Notes: generated by a model not told the origin, from the sequence alone. Numbered from the stretch's first letter, positions 18,794-27,708 are shown. The stretch is 64,000 nucleotides of DNA from Aquabacter cavernae (GCF_003993795.1 NZ_RWKV01000004.1:62001-126000), one strand, 5' to 3'. Translations and numbers: made by a program.

Positions 18794-18957
18794 GATGCTG
18801 CGTTCGGTGCCTGTTTATTCCGCCTTGCACCATAGCGCTCATTTTGACGAAAGCGAGGAAATCCAACGCATTTTCGACGAAGCGGCGGGCATGGGGCGTC
18901 GCGCGCCGCAGCGGACACGCCGCCGGGCGCGACGGACAAGCCCCCGCCGGGCCAGGG

Positions 18958-19914
18958 TCAATGGTTCAAGGATGCGTCCGGCGGCGGCGTGGTCCGGATG
19001 GCCCGCCGCTCCTGGAACAGGAGGAAGATGCCCGAGCCCACCACGATGGCGGCGCCCGCCAGGGTCCACAGGCTCGGCACATGGCCGAACACCAGCCAGC
19101 CCAAGCCCACCATGGCCAGGATCTGCACATAGATGAACGGCGCGAGCGTAGCGGCGGGCGCCCGCGCATGGGCGAGGATGAGCAGGAAATGCCCGCCCCC
19201 TGCCACCGCGCCCAAAGCCAGCATGGCCGCATAGACCATGGGATTATCAGGCGTCACCCACACGAAGGGCAGCGGCAGGGTGGCCACGATGGAGCCCACC
19301 AGCGCCGAATAGAACAAGGTGGTGGGCGTCGGATCATAGGGCACCAGCATGCGCGTGGTGATGGCATAGAGCGCGTAGGTGACGGCGGCGGCCAAGGACA
19401 GCAAAGCGGCGGGATGGATGCCGGTGCCCGGCTGCGCCACCAGCAAGATGCCCGCGAACCCCACGATGATGGCGGCCCATTTGCGCGCGCCGATCCATTC
19501 GCCCAGCAGCGGCCCGGCGAACAGCGCCACGAAGAAGGGCGCCGAGAACATGATGGAGACAGTCTGGTCCAGCTGCAGGAACTGGAGCGCCAGGAAATTC
19601 ATCCCGGTGGTGGCGAACAGCAGGGTGGAGCGCAGGATCTGCAGGCCCGGCCGCCGGGTGCGCAGCAGGCCCGGCACGGTCCAGGGATTGAAGACCACCA
19701 GCGAGAGCAGGAAATGGATGACGTAGCGCGCCCAGACGATGATGAACACGCTGGTATAGGCGCCCAGCCATTTCGCGGTGGCGTCCGTCACCGCGAAGGA
19801 CATGACGGCGAGGCACATGAGCCCGATGCCCACCATGGTGGACCCGCCGCCGGCGGGCAGCGGGATGGGTGGGGATCGGGTCGGCGCCCCGCCGGGCTTT
19901 TGGGAGGGGCGCAT
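18958..19914 (-). CDS. EamA/DMT-family transporter
   Basis: A 318-residue inner-membrane protein with about ten hydrophobic segments in two EamA repeats, such as LMCLAVMSFAVTDATAKWLG and ILLVAQPGTG. The family includes exporters of metabolites and amino acids. The start at 19914 adds 26 non-hydrophobic residues. The ATG at 19836 (MVGIGLMCL) is an alternative, and neither has a good ribosome-binding site. It lies 32 bases downstream of the SDR gene on the same strand, suggesting an operon. The substrate is unknown. Confidence 0.85.
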   Translation of the reverse strand: MRPSQKPGGAPTRSPPIPLPAGGGSTMVGIGLMCLAVMSFAVTDATAKWLGAYTSVFIIVWARYVIHFLLSLVVFNPWTVPGLLRTRRPGLQILRSTLLFATTGMNFLALQFLQLDQTVSIMFSAPFFVALFAGPLLGEWIGARKWAAIIVGFAGILLVAQPGTGIHPAALLSLAAAVTYALYAITTRMLVPYDPTPTTLFYSALVGSIVATLPLPFVWVTPDNPMVYAAMLALGAVAGGGHFLLILAHARAPAATLAPFIYVQILAMVGLGWLVFGHVPSLWTLAGAAIVVGSGIFLLFQERRAIRTTPPPDASLNH

Positions 19915-19946
19915 GGGCCGTCAGTGCCTCGGAAGCGATTCGCGCC

Positions 19947-20699
19947 TCAATAGGTGGCGCGACCGCCCGAAATATCGAACACGGCGCCGGTCGTGAAGGA
20001 GCAATCGGCGGACGCCGCGAAAGCCACCGTGGCGGCCACCTCCTCCACCTTCACGAAACGGGCGCGCGGGATCTTGGAGAGCATGTAGTCGATATGCTCC
20101 TGCGTCATCTGGTCGAAGATGGCGGTCTTGGCCACGGCGGGCGTCACGCAATTCACCGCGATGTCATAGCCCGCCAGTTCCTTGCCCAGCGACTTGGTGA
20201 GCGCGATCACCCCCGCCTTCGAGGCCGAATAGGCCGAGGCGTTGGGATTGCCCTCCTTGCCGGCGATGGAGGCCACATTGACGATGCGGCCGTAATTCTG
20301 CGCGATCATGGCGGGCACCACCGCGCGGCAGCAATTGAAGGGGCCGGTGAGGTTGATGGCGAGCACCTGCGCCCAATCCTCCGGGGGATACTCCCACAGC
20401 TTGGTATTGGGGCCGGAAATGCCGGCATTGTTCACCAGGATGTCGATCCGCCCGAGGGCGGAGAGGGTCTGCCGGGCCGCGCTCTCCACGGCGGGCAGGC
20501 TGGTCACGTCCACCTCCACCGCGCTCACCTTGTCGGCGTCGAGTTCGGCCGCCGTGCGGCGGGCGAGGTCCAGGTCGCGATCCCAGATGGCGACGCGCGC
20601 GCCGGAGGCGAGGAAACGCTCCACGATGGCGCGTCCGATCCCCTGTGCGCCCCCGGTCACGACGGCGCAGCGCTGGTTGAGGTCTATGGCGTTGGGCAT
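19947..20699 (-). CDS. SDR family NAD(P)-dependent oxidoreductase
   Basis: A 250-residue classical short-chain dehydrogenase. The cofactor loop TGGAQGIGRAI lies near residue 15, NNAGISG near 85, the catalytic Tyr-Lys pair is in YSASKAG near 150, and a catalytic Ser is in VASIAGKEG. The ATG at 20699 with AGGGGAGAG upstream is preferred over 20756. The fold resembles 3-oxoacyl-ACP reductase/FabG-like and sugar dehydrogenases. A palindrome TAATCGATTA lies 40 bases before the start and may be an operator. The transporter gene follows, so the two may handle one substrate. Confidence 0.88.
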   Translation of the reverse strand: MPNAIDLNQRCAVVTGGAQGIGRAIVERFLASGARVAIWDRDLDLARRTAAELDADKVSAVEVDVTSLPAVESAARQTLSALGRIDILVNNAGISGPNTKLWEYPPEDWAQVLAINLTGPFNCCRAVVPAMIAQNYGRIVNVASIAGKEGNPNASAYSASKAGVIALTKSLGKELAGYDIAVNCVTPAVAKTAIFDQMTQEHIDYMLSKIPRARFVKVEEVAATVAFAASADCSFTTGAVFDISGGRATY

Positions 20700-20738
20700 G
20701 TCTCTCCCCTGACCGGCCGCGATCCCTGTCGCGACTCT

Positions 20739-20748
20739 TAATCGATTA
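20739..20748. promoter_or_regulatory. Palindrome upstream of the SDR gene
   Basis: TAATCGATTA is a perfect 10-bp palindrome, with another ATCGAT at 20755-20760. Such AT-rich palindromes with a central CG resemble LacI- or GntR-type operators. No cognate regulator is adjacent. Confidence 0.35.
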
Positions 20749-20781
20749 GATGTCATCGATAGCCTGCCCCGACGCCGATGG

Positions 20782-20833
20782 GAACGCCCTTTCCGCGCAT
20801 GAGGGCGAGACGCCCCATGCGCGGAGCGCGTTC
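20782..20833. terminator. Long stem-loop downstream of the MarR gene
   Basis: TCCGCGCATG (20792-20801) pairs with CATGCGCGGA (20816-20825). The pairing continues inward through GGGCG/CGCCC to a 3-base loop. Outward, GAACGC (20782-20787) pairs with GCGTTC (20828-20833). It lies between the MarR stop and the SDR start and probably ends MarR transcription. A T-run is lacking. Confidence 0.6.
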
Positions 20834-20892
20834 AAAGGGGAAACCATGCGCCCCGCCGCCGAGGCATCGGCCCCAGCCTAGGCCGGAGCCGC

Positions 20893-20922
20893 GCAGTCTT
20901 GGAACACGCAGTCTTGGAAAAG
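20893..20922. repeat. Tandem 15-bp direct repeat
   Basis: Two adjacent 15-base units share GCAGTCTTGGAA and differ in the last three bases. They lie in the spacer just after the MarR stop codon. No function is evident. Confidence 0.6.
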
Positions 20923-20952
20923 GCCGGAGGGAAAAGCCGGAGCCTTCCGGGA

Positions 20953-21444
20953 TCAGCCCTCGTCGTCCTCTTCGCCCGCCTCGCCTTCGTCATCCACGCC
21001 GCCGTCCGTGCCGAGGCGCTGGGCGAGATTCTTCTCCACCTTGCGCAGCAGCTTGCGCAGGCGCTTGCGTTCCTTGTTGTCGAGGCCGGCCACCATCTCG
21101 GCCTCCAGGGCCTCCCAGATGCGGTCGATGGACCCGCCGCGCTCGCGCCCGGCATCGGTCAGGTAGACGCGCACCAGCCGCCCGTCGCCGTCCGTGGCCT
21201 TGCGTTCCACCAGGCCCTGGTTTGTGAGCCGGGCAATGGTCTTGGACGCGGTCGGCGGGCGAACCCGCAGCGCCCCGGCGAGATCGCCCATGGTGCGCCC
21301 GTCCTGCTCCACCAGGAGCTTCAGGACCGCCTCCTGGCCGGGAAACAGCCCGAGATCCGCCAGAAGGCGCGCCGACAGGGCCTTTTGCAGGCGTGCCGTA
21401 TGCGTGAGGCGATAGCCGATGGACTTGGCAATCGGATCCTTCAT
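20953..21444 (-). CDS. MarR family transcriptional regulator
   Basis: A 163-residue regulator with a winged-helix core. Recognisable parts are FPGQEAVLKLLVEQDGRTMGDLAGALRV, the recognition helix RPPTASKTIARLTNQGLVER, and a wing DGDGRLVRVYLTDAG. The ATG at 21444 follows a GGGGGA stretch and is preferred over 21486. The C-terminus is basic (KERKRLRKLLRK) and then strongly acidic (a run of Glu/Asp), an unusual tail. It diverges from the creatininase-family gene and may control it. The ligand is unknown. Confidence 0.87.
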   Translation of the reverse strand: MKDPIAKSIGYRLTHTARLQKALSARLLADLGLFPGQEAVLKLLVEQDGRTMGDLAGALRVRPPTASKTIARLTNQGLVERKATDGDGRLVRVYLTDAGRERGGSIDRIWEALEAEMVAGLDNKERKRLRKLLRKVEKNLAQRLGTDGGVDDEGEAGEEDDEG

Positions 21445-21612
21445 CCCATCCCCCTTGGCGGCCGGGGCGCCCCCGAACGCCTCCATGCGCCCGCGACCAT
21501 GCGCGACGCAGCGTACTTATCCACGCGCCGGCTTACAATTTTGCGAAGGCGGAGCACGATCTTGACATTTCCGCCCCCGGCGCGGGAACAAGGCACAAAG
21601 GCGAAGACCACG

Positions 21613-22407
21613 ATGCCATATTGGGCCGATCTCACCACACGCGAAATGGCGACGCTGGACACCGCGCAGGCCATCGCCATCCTGCCGGTCGCCGCCGTGG
21701 AGCAGCACGGCCCGCATCTGCCCGTGGGCACCGATCTCGCCATTGCCGAGGGCTATGTGGCCCGCATCAATGCGCGCCTTGCCGGTCGGCCGGTCCTGGT
21801 CCTGCCGGTCCAGGCGGTCGGCGCCTCGGCGGAGCACCTCTCGTTTCCCGGCACCCTCAGCCTTTCGCCGGAGACCGCTCTGGCCGCCTGGGGCGAGATC
21901 TGCGCGCAGGTGCATGCGGTGGGCATCAGGCGCCTTGTCATCCTCAACACCCATGGCGGCAACGTGCCGGTCATCGACATCCTGGCCCGGCGCCTGCGCG
22001 AGCGGCACGCCATGCTGGCGATCACCGCCTCCATGCACCGCTTCGGCTATCCCGAGGGTCTGTTCACGGCGCAGGAGCGCGCCCATGGCATCCATGGCGG
22101 GACCATCGAGACCGCCTTGATGCTGGCCTTCCGCCCGGACCTCGTGCGCATGGAGGAGGCGCGCGACTTCGTGCCCTTCAGCCGCGCCATGGAAGAACGC
22201 TTCGCCGTGCTGCGCGCCAACCATCCGGTGGGGTTCGGCTGGATGAGCGAGGACCTGCACCCGTCCGGCGCCATGGGGAATGCGGCGGCCGCCACCGCCG
22301 CCATGGGCGAAGCGGCCATATCCCATGGGGTCGAGGGCTTTCTCGCCTTGCTGGAAGACGTGGCGCGGTTCGACATGGACGATTTCAGGCCCGCACCGCG
22401 CTCCTGA
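21613..22407 (+). CDS. Creatininase family amidohydrolase
   Basis: A 264-residue metal-dependent amidohydrolase of the creatininase/MftE-like fold. Metal ligands are visible in EQHGPHLPVGTD near residue 31 and in LNTHGGN near 115. A further Glu lies in GIHGGTIETALM near 165. Members hydrolyse cyclic amides or process peptide precursors. Start ATG 21613 follows a weak GGCGAAGAC. It stands alone and diverges from the MarR gene. The substrate is unknown. Confidence 0.88.
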   Translation: MPYWADLTTREMATLDTAQAIAILPVAAVEQHGPHLPVGTDLAIAEGYVARINARLAGRPVLVLPVQAVGASAEHLSFPGTLSLSPETALAAWGEICAQVHAVGIRRLVILNTHGGNVPVIDILARRLRERHAMLAITASMHRFGYPEGLFTAQERAHGIHGGTIETALMLAFRPDLVRMEEARDFVPFSRAMEERFAVLRANHPVGFGWMSEDLHPSGAMGNAAAATAAMGEAAISHGVEGFLALLEDVARFDMDDFRPAPRS

Positions 22408-22425
22408 TGCCGATGCCTGCCGGGC

Positions 22426-23037
22426 TCAGAGCCCGAGCGTGGCGCGATTGAGCGCCAGCCATTGCAGGGCCATGACCAGATAGCCGTTATAGCAGCGCCC
22501 CTCCTCCAGCAGGCGGAAGGCGTCGTCCAGGGGCAAGGCGAAGGGGTGGGTCACCTCGTTCTCGTCGGCAAGGCCCGCCCGCTCCGGCAGCAGGGTGGAC
22601 TCCACGTCCGCCAGATAGAGCGTCCCATATTCGTCGAGCACGCCGGGCGACGGCATCACATCGAACATGCGCCGCATGCGCAGCGGCGTCAGGCCGGTCT
22701 CCTCCGCGCATTCGCGGCGGGCGGCGGCCTCGATGTCCTCGCCCGCCTCCACCCGCCCGGCGGGCAGCTCGATCATGTCGCCCCGCCCGGTGGCAAAATG
22801 GGCGGAGAGACGGAACTGGCGGATGAGCACCACGCAGCCTGCGGCCGGATCGACGCACAGGATGCCCACCACCGGCCCCATGCGCACCACATCGCGCTTC
22901 AGCACGCTCTGCCCACCGCCGGGATGGGACAGGTGGATCTCATAGGTTTCATAGCCGAGGAAAGCATCCGCCAGCACCTTGGGCGCGCCCAGCACCACAT
23001 CGGCGGGCGCATCGCCCTTCGGGCCGTCAGAACTCAC
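22426..23037 (-). CDS. Nudix hydrolase
   Basis: A 203-residue Nudix enzyme. The box GRVEAGEDIEAAARRECAEETGL (stated in parts: G..5..E..7..REC.EE.GL) is complete, so it should hydrolyse a nucleoside diphosphate linked to another group. The length and the early VLKRDVVRMGPVVGIL region resemble ADP-sugar or GDP-mannose pyrophosphatases. It begins with GTG at 23037, overlapping the yejF stop (GTGA), and is the last gene of the yej operon. Coupling with a peptide-nucleotide importer is noted below. An ordinary housekeeping role is equally possible. Confidence 0.88.
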   Translation of the reverse strand: MSSDGPKGDAPADVVLGAPKVLADAFLGYETYEIHLSHPGGGQSVLKRDVVRMGPVVGILCVDPAAGCVVLIRQFRLSAHFATGRGDMIELPAGRVEAGEDIEAAARRECAEETGLTPLRMRRMFDVMPSPGVLDEYGTLYLADVESTLLPERAGLADENEVTHPFALPLDDAFRLLEEGRCYNGYLVMALQWLALNRATLGL

Positions 23038-24665
23038 TGGGAGACGACGCCCGCATGGGCGGTGTCCAGGTTGAAGGCGGCGGCGAACAGGGCCTTGGTG
23101 TAGTCCTCGCGCGGCCGCTCGAACACGTCGCGCGCCGGCCCCTCCTCCACCACCTTGCCGTGGCGCATCACCAGGATGCGGCTCGCCAAAGCGGAAACCA
23201 CCCGCAGGTCGTGGGAGATGAACATGTAGGTGAGGTTGCGCTTCTTCTGGAGCGCGCGCAGCAGGTCCACGATCTGCGCCTGGACCAGCATGTCCAGCGC
23301 GCTGGTGGGCTCGTCCAGCACCACGAAGGACGGCTCCAGCGCCATGGCGCGGGCGATGGAGATGCGCTGGCGCTGCCCACCCGAGAATTCGTGCGGATAG
23401 CGGTGGCGGCTTTCGGGATCGAGGCCCACATCGGTGAGCGCCGCAATCACCCGCGCCTCCAGGTCCTGGGGCGACAGGCCCTTCTGGTGGACGGCGAGGC
23501 CCTCCCCCACGATGTCTTCCACCGACATGCGGGGCGACAGCGCGCCATAGGGGTCCTGGAACACCACCTGCATGTCCCGCCGCAGGGGCCGCATGCCGGC
23601 GGACTTCAGCCCGTCGATGCGCTGCCCGAGGAACAGGATGGGCCCCTTGCTGGAGATGAGCCGCAGCAAAGCAAGGCCCAGCGTGGTCTTGCCGGAGCCG
23701 GATTCGCCCACCACGCCCAGCGTCTCGCCCTGGTGGATGGAGACGCTGACCCCGTCCACCGCCTTCACATGGCCGATGGTGCGCCGCATGATGCCGCGCT
23801 TGATGGGGAAATGGACCTTCAAATCTTCCGCCGCCACCATGACCGGCGCATCGGGAGAGGCGGGGGCGGGATCGGGCTTGGGCTCGGCCCGCAGCAGGGC
23901 CTGGGTATAAGGGTGCTGGGGCGCCCGGAAGGTGGCCTCCGCTTCCCCCTGCTCCACGATCCGCCCCTTCTGCATCACGCACACCCGGTCGGCGATCTTG
24001 CGCACGATGCCCAGGTCATGGGTGATGAACAGCATGGCCATGCCGAGCCGCGCCTGAAGCTGCTTCAGCAGCTTGAGGATCTGCGCCTGCACGGTCACGT
24101 CGAGGGCTGTGGTGGGCTCGTCGGCGATGAGCAGGTCCGGCTCGTTGGCGAGCGCCATGGCGATCATGACGCGCTGGCGCTGGCCGCCGGACAATTGGTG
24201 CGGATAGGCCGACAGGCGGCTTTCCGGATCGGGAATGCCCACTTCGTGCAGCAATTCCACGATGCGCGCCTGCACCGCCCGTCCGGTGATGGACGTGTGC
24301 AGCAGAAGCATCTCGCCGATCTGCTTCTCGATGGTGTGGAGCGGGTTCAGGGAACTCATGGGTTCCTGGAACACCATGGTCACGTCATTGCCCCGCACCG
24401 CGCGCAGATCGGGCTCGGGAAGCTGGAGCAGGTCGCGCCCCTTGAACAGGATGCGCCCCGAGGGGTGGCTCGCGCTGGGATAGGGCAGCAGCTTGAGCAC
24501 GGACAGGGCCGTGACCGACTTGCCGGAGCCGGATTCGCCCACCAGCGCCACCGTCTCGCCCGGCTTCACGTCGAACGAGACCTTGTCCACCGCCAGCGCC
24601 TCGCCCCCCTCCCGGCGGAAGGCGACGGAGAGGTCCTGGACGGAAAGGAGGGGAGTGACGGTCAT
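23034..24665 (-). CDS. yejF: Dual-ATPase ABC transporter subunit, YejF type
   Basis: A 543-residue protein with two complete ATPase halves, as in YejF. The first has Walker [12 protein letters not shown] near residue 40, signature [14 protein letters not shown], and Walker [13 protein letters not shown]. The second has [11 protein letters not shown] near 320, [14 protein letters not shown] and [11 protein letters not shown]. It drives uptake of oligopeptides or microcin C-like peptides with YejB and YejE. Its ATG overlaps the stop of the PIN-domain gene by ATGA, and its stop overlaps the Nudix start. It should therefore be translated in a coupled series. Walker and signature residues all look functional. 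Confidence 0.93.
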   Translation of the reverse strand: MTVTPLLSVQDLSVAFRREGGEALAVDKVSFDVKPGETVALVGESGSGKSVTALSVLKLLPYPSASHPSGRILFKGRDLLQLPEPDLRAVRGNDVTMVFQEPMSSLNPLHTIEKQIGEMLLLHTSITGRAVQARIVELLHEVGIPDPESRLSAYPHQLSGGQRQRVMIAMALANEPDLLIADEPTTALDVTVQAQILKLLKQLQARLGMAMLFITHDLGIVRKIADRVCVMQKGRIVEQGEAEATFRAPQHPYTQALLRAEPKPDPAPASPDAPVMVAAEDLKVHFPIKRGIMRRTIGHVKAVDGVSVSIHQGETLGVVGESGSGKTTLGLALLRLISSKGPILFLGQRIDGLKSAGMRPLRRDMQVVFQDPYGALSPRMSVEDIVGEGLAVHQKGLSPQDLEARVIAALTDVGLDPESRHRYPHEFSGGQRQRISIARAMALEPSFVVLDEPTSALDMLVQAQIVDLLRALQKKRNLTYMFISHDLRVVSALASRILVMRHGKVVEEGPARDVFERPREDYTKALFAAAFNLDTAHAGVVSQ

Positions 24666-25114
24666 GACAGCAACCCGATGAATGCAGGGAGGTCCGCGCC
24701 GATCGGGTCCCAGACCGGCAAGCGTGTGTGGCGGGACAAACGCTTGTCGCCGCTGATGATATGCGTGCAGCCGGAAAGCTCGGCGGTCGCGAGATGGATC
24801 GCGTCGGGAAGCTTCAATCCCTGGCCGCCCTCCGCACGAATGCGTGCCGCCTGCAGCAGGACGTCCCGGGAAACCGGCACGGTGAAGAACTGCGCATCCC
24901 CGGTGCCGGACAGCAGATTGCTGAAGGCCGCGATCAGCGGAAGGTCTGCATTGCGAAGCGGGACGACGAGAAGCTCAGCCAAGGACAACTCGCTGGACAC
25001 GCATTTCAGTCCTTGGCGTGATGCGCCCTGGATGATGTCCGCAAAGGCATGTGCTTCCCGGTCCGATTTCTCCACCGCCTGGATCAGGGCATTGGCATCG
25101 AAATAAAGCTGCAC
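24662..25114 (-). CDS. PIN-domain ribonuclease, probable toxin of a VapBC-like pair
   Basis: A 150-residue PIN-domain protein with the four acidic positions of an active nuclease: Asp in YFDANALI, Glu in SSELSLAELL, Asp in KLPDAIHLATAE, and Asp in ISGDKRL. Such toxins cut RNA, often tRNA or rRNA. It starts three bases after the antitoxin stop, the classic VapBC spacing. Its stop codon overlaps the ATG of yejF. The insertion of a toxin-antitoxin pair between two subunits of a transporter is unusual. Target RNA is unknown. Confidence 0.85.
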   Translation of the reverse strand: MQLYFDANALIQAVEKSDREAHAFADIIQGASRQGLKCVSSELSLAELLVVPLRNADLPLIAAFSNLLSGTGDAQFFTVPVSRDVLLQAARIRAEGGQGLKLPDAIHLATAELSGCTHIISGDKRLSRHTRLPVWDPIGADLPAFIGLLS

Positions 25115-25117
25115 GGA

Positions 25118-25384
25118 TCACGCATCCCACTCGTCACGCAGAGAGCGAATGCGCTGTACCGCTTCTTCGGCCGTCGTCCCGCGCTCACCCACAAGCGCGC
25201 GGGCTTCCGTGAGCGTCATCGGCTTCGGATTGCGAAGAATCTCATCGACTTGTTGCTTAAAGAGGTCGGCGGACATCGCATCATCCTCAAGCGTAACGGT
25301 CACCTTCGCCCCCGCGGGAAATCCCTCCCGCAGGTCATCAGGCAGCTTTTCCACCGGGTAATGCTCGCGGACGACCTTGTTCAT
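25118..25384 (-). CDS. Probable antitoxin paired with the PIN-domain toxin
   Basis: An 88-residue protein, the usual size of a VapB-like antitoxin. The N-terminal part (VEKLPDDLREGFPAGAKVTV) could be a small DNA-binding or beta domain. The C-terminal part is charged and likely helical and would bind the toxin, with segments such as EEAVQRIRSLRDEWDA. The ATG at 25384 has GGAGAG upstream. The function is assigned mainly by position three bases before a PIN gene. The family is not one I can name exactly. Confidence 0.78.
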   Translation of the reverse strand: MNKVVREHYPVEKLPDDLREGFPAGAKVTVTLEDDAMSADLFKQQVDEILRNPKPMTLTEARALVGERGTTAEEAVQRIRSLRDEWDA

Positions 25385-25414
25385 GGCGCGCTCTCCATCC
25401 GCAATCCTATCACA

Positions 25415-26566
25415 TCACGCGAAGGTCTTGCGGGGGTCGAAGGCGTCGCGGACGGCCTCGCCGATGAAGATGAGCAGGCTCAGCATGAGCGCCACGGTGA
25501 AGAAGCCGGTGAGGCCGAGCCAGGGCGCCTGCACATTGGCCTTGCCCTGCGCCAGAAGCTCGCCCAGCGACGGCGAGCCCGGCGGCAGGCCGAAGCCGAG
25601 GAAGTCGAGCGCGGTGAGCGTCATCACCGACGAGGACAGGATGAAGGGCAGGAAGGTGAGCGTCGCCACCATGGCGTTGGGCAGAAGGTGGCGCATCATG
25701 ATGGTGAAGTCGCCCACCCCCAGCGCGCGGGCCGCCTGCACATATTCGAAGTTCCGCGCCCGCAGGAATTCCGCACGCACCAGCCCCACCAGCGACACCC
25801 ATGAGAACAATAGCAGGATGCCCAGCAGCACCCAGAAGCCGGGCACCAGCACCGAGGAAATGATCAGCAGCAGATAGAGCGCGGGGATGGAACTCCAGAT
25901 CTCGATGAAACGCTGGAACAGGAGATCCACCCAGCCGCCGAAATAGCCCTGCACGGCACCCGCCGCCACGCCCACCACCGAGGAGACGAGGGTCAGGGCG
26001 AGCCCGAACAGGACCGAGATGCGGAAGCCGTAGATGAGGCGCGCCAGCACGTCGCGGCCCTGGTCGTCGGTTCCCAGCCAATTGTATTCCAGTGCCGAGC
26101 AGCCGCTCAGGCCCTTGCGCTCCGCCACCGCCTTGCACTGGGCCTCGGTGAGCATCCAGGTGGGCGGCGAGGGGGCGGGGGTCGGCAGGTCGAGATTGTG
26201 GGTGGAATAGGAGAAGCGCACCGGCGGCCAGATCATCCAGCCGCCCTTCTCCGCGATCAGCTTCTGGAGATACGGGTCGCGATAATCCGCCGTGGTCTCG
26301 AAATCGCCGCCGAACGTGGTCTCCGGATAGTCCCGGAAGACGGGCATGTAATAGCCCCCGTCATATTCCACGAGGACCGGCCGGTCGTTCGCCAGGAATT
26401 CGGCGAACAGGCTCAGCACGAACAGCACCATGAAAATGACGAAGGACCACCAGCCCCGGCGGCTGCCGCGGAAATTGCGCAGGCGTCGCCGATTGAGCGG
26501 CGACAGCCAGGCCTTGTGGGGCGCGGGGGTGGCGGGGATGGCCTGCGGGCTCGCAACGGTGTCCAC
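25415..26566 (-). CDS. yejE: Peptide ABC transporter permease, YejE type
   Basis: A 383-residue permease with one N-terminal membrane segment, a long periplasmic stretch (about residues 65-160), and then five hydrophobic segments. The stretch NWLGTDDQGRDVLARLIYGFRIS and the EAA loop (ARALGVGDFTIMMRHLLPN) are typical of DppC/YejE proteins. The extended periplasmic part is characteristic of YejE. It starts three bases after yejB and is followed by the toxin-antitoxin pair rather than directly by yejF. Confidence 0.92.
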   Translation of the reverse strand: MDTVASPQAIPATPAPHKAWLSPLNRRRLRNFRGSRRGWWSFVIFMVLFVLSLFAEFLANDRPVLVEYDGGYYMPVFRDYPETTFGGDFETTADYRDPYLQKLIAEKGGWMIWPPVRFSYSTHNLDLPTPAPSPPTWMLTEAQCKAVAERKGLSGCSALEYNWLGTDDQGRDVLARLIYGFRISVLFGLALTLVSSVVGVAAGAVQGYFGGWVDLLFQRFIEIWSSIPALYLLLIISSVLVPGFWVLLGILLLFSWVSLVGLVRAEFLRARNFEYVQAARALGVGDFTIMMRHLLPNAMVATLTFLPFILSSSVMTLTALDFLGFGLPPGSPSLGELLAQGKANVQAPWLGLTGFFTVALMLSLLIFIGEAVRDAFDPRKTFA

Positions 26567-26569
26567 GGC

Positions 26570-27679
26570 TCAGACCTCCCGCGTCTCGAAGTCGATGCGC
26601 GGATCGACCATCATATAGGTGAGATCGGAGAGAAGGCCGACGATCAGGCCCGCCAGGGAGAAGATGTAGAGCGTGCCGAACACCACCGGATAGTCACGGT
26701 TGAGCACGCTCTCGAAGCCCAGCAGTCCCAGCCCGTCCAGGGAGAAGATGGTCTCGATCAGCAGCGAGCCGGTGAAGAAGGCGGAGATGAAGGCGCCGGG
26801 AAAGCCGGCGATGACGATGAGCATGGCGTTCCGGAACACATGGCCGTAGAGCACCTTGCGCTCGCTCAGGCCCTTCATGCGGGCCGTGGTCACATATTGC
26901 TTTCGGATCTCTTCCAGGAACGAGTTCTTGGTGAGCAGGGTCATGGTGGCGAAGGCGCCCAGCACCATGGAGGTGAGCGGCAGCACCAGATGCCAGCCAT
27001 AGTCCAGGATCCGCTCCGGCCAGGACATCTGCGCCCAATTGTCGGAGGTGAGACCGCGCAAGGGGAACCAGTCCAGGAAGGAGCCGCCCGCGAACAGGAT
27101 GATGAGCAGGATGGCGAACAGGAAGGAGGGCACCGCATAGCCCACGATGATGACCGCCGAGGTCCACATGTCGAACCGCGTCCCGTCCCGCATGGCCTTG
27201 GCGATGCCCAGCGGAATGGAGATGAGATAGGTCAGCAGCGTCATCCAGAGCCCGAGCGAGATGGAGACCGGCAGCTTCTCGGCGATCAGGTCGAGAACGC
27301 CGATATCCCGGAAATAGGACCGGCCGAAATCGAAGCGCGCATAGTTCCAGATCATCTGGAAGAAGCGCTCATGGGCCGGCTTGTCGAAGCCGAACTGCTT
27401 CTCCAGCTCCTTGATGAATTTCGGGTCGAGCCCCTGGGCGCCGCGATATTTGGAGGCCGAGGCGTCCATGCCGCCGCCGGGCGCCATGGCCCCGCCCGCA
27501 AAATCGCCGCCCTGGCCCGAGACGCGGGCGGTAGCGGACACGTCGTCGCCGGTCAGTTGCGCGATGACGCGCTCCACGGGGCCGCCGGGCGCGAACTGAA
27601 TCACCACGAAGGAAACCAGCATGATGCCGAGGATGGTCGGTATCATGAGGGCGATGCGACGGAGGATATAAGCGAGCAT
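26570..27679 (-). CDS. yejB: Peptide ABC transporter permease, YejB type
   Basis: A 369-residue inner-membrane permease. The ATG at 27679 (MLAYILRRIALMIPTILGIM) gives the family N-terminus, and the upstream open frame to 27829 is rejected. After the first membrane segment lies a periplasmic insert of about 100 residues, with Gly/Met-rich stretches (GGAMAPGGGMDASASK). It continues with GLWMTLLTYLISIPLGI and the EAA loop ARMKGLSERKVLYGHVFRNA. It forms the channel with YejE. Confidence 0.92.
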   Translation of the reverse strand: MLAYILRRIALMIPTILGIMLVSFVVIQFAPGGPVERVIAQLTGDDVSATARVSGQGGDFAGGAMAPGGGMDASASKYRGAQGLDPKFIKELEKQFGFDKPAHERFFQMIWNYARFDFGRSYFRDIGVLDLIAEKLPVSISLGLWMTLLTYLISIPLGIAKAMRDGTRFDMWTSAVIIVGYAVPSFLFAILLIILFAGGSFLDWFPLRGLTSDNWAQMSWPERILDYGWHLVLPLTSMVLGAFATMTLLTKNSFLEEIRKQYVTTARMKGLSERKVLYGHVFRNAMLIVIAGFPGAFISAFFTGSLLIETIFSLDGLGLLGFESVLNRDYPVVFGTLYIFSLAGLIVGLLSDLTYMMVDPRIDFETREV

Positions 27680-27708
27680 CGGGTCTCCAGGTTCGGGCGT
27701 CGGCGGGG

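Noticed and set aside
23055-25106. A 683-codon plus-strand open frame
   Set aside because: Antisense to yejF and the PIN toxin gene.
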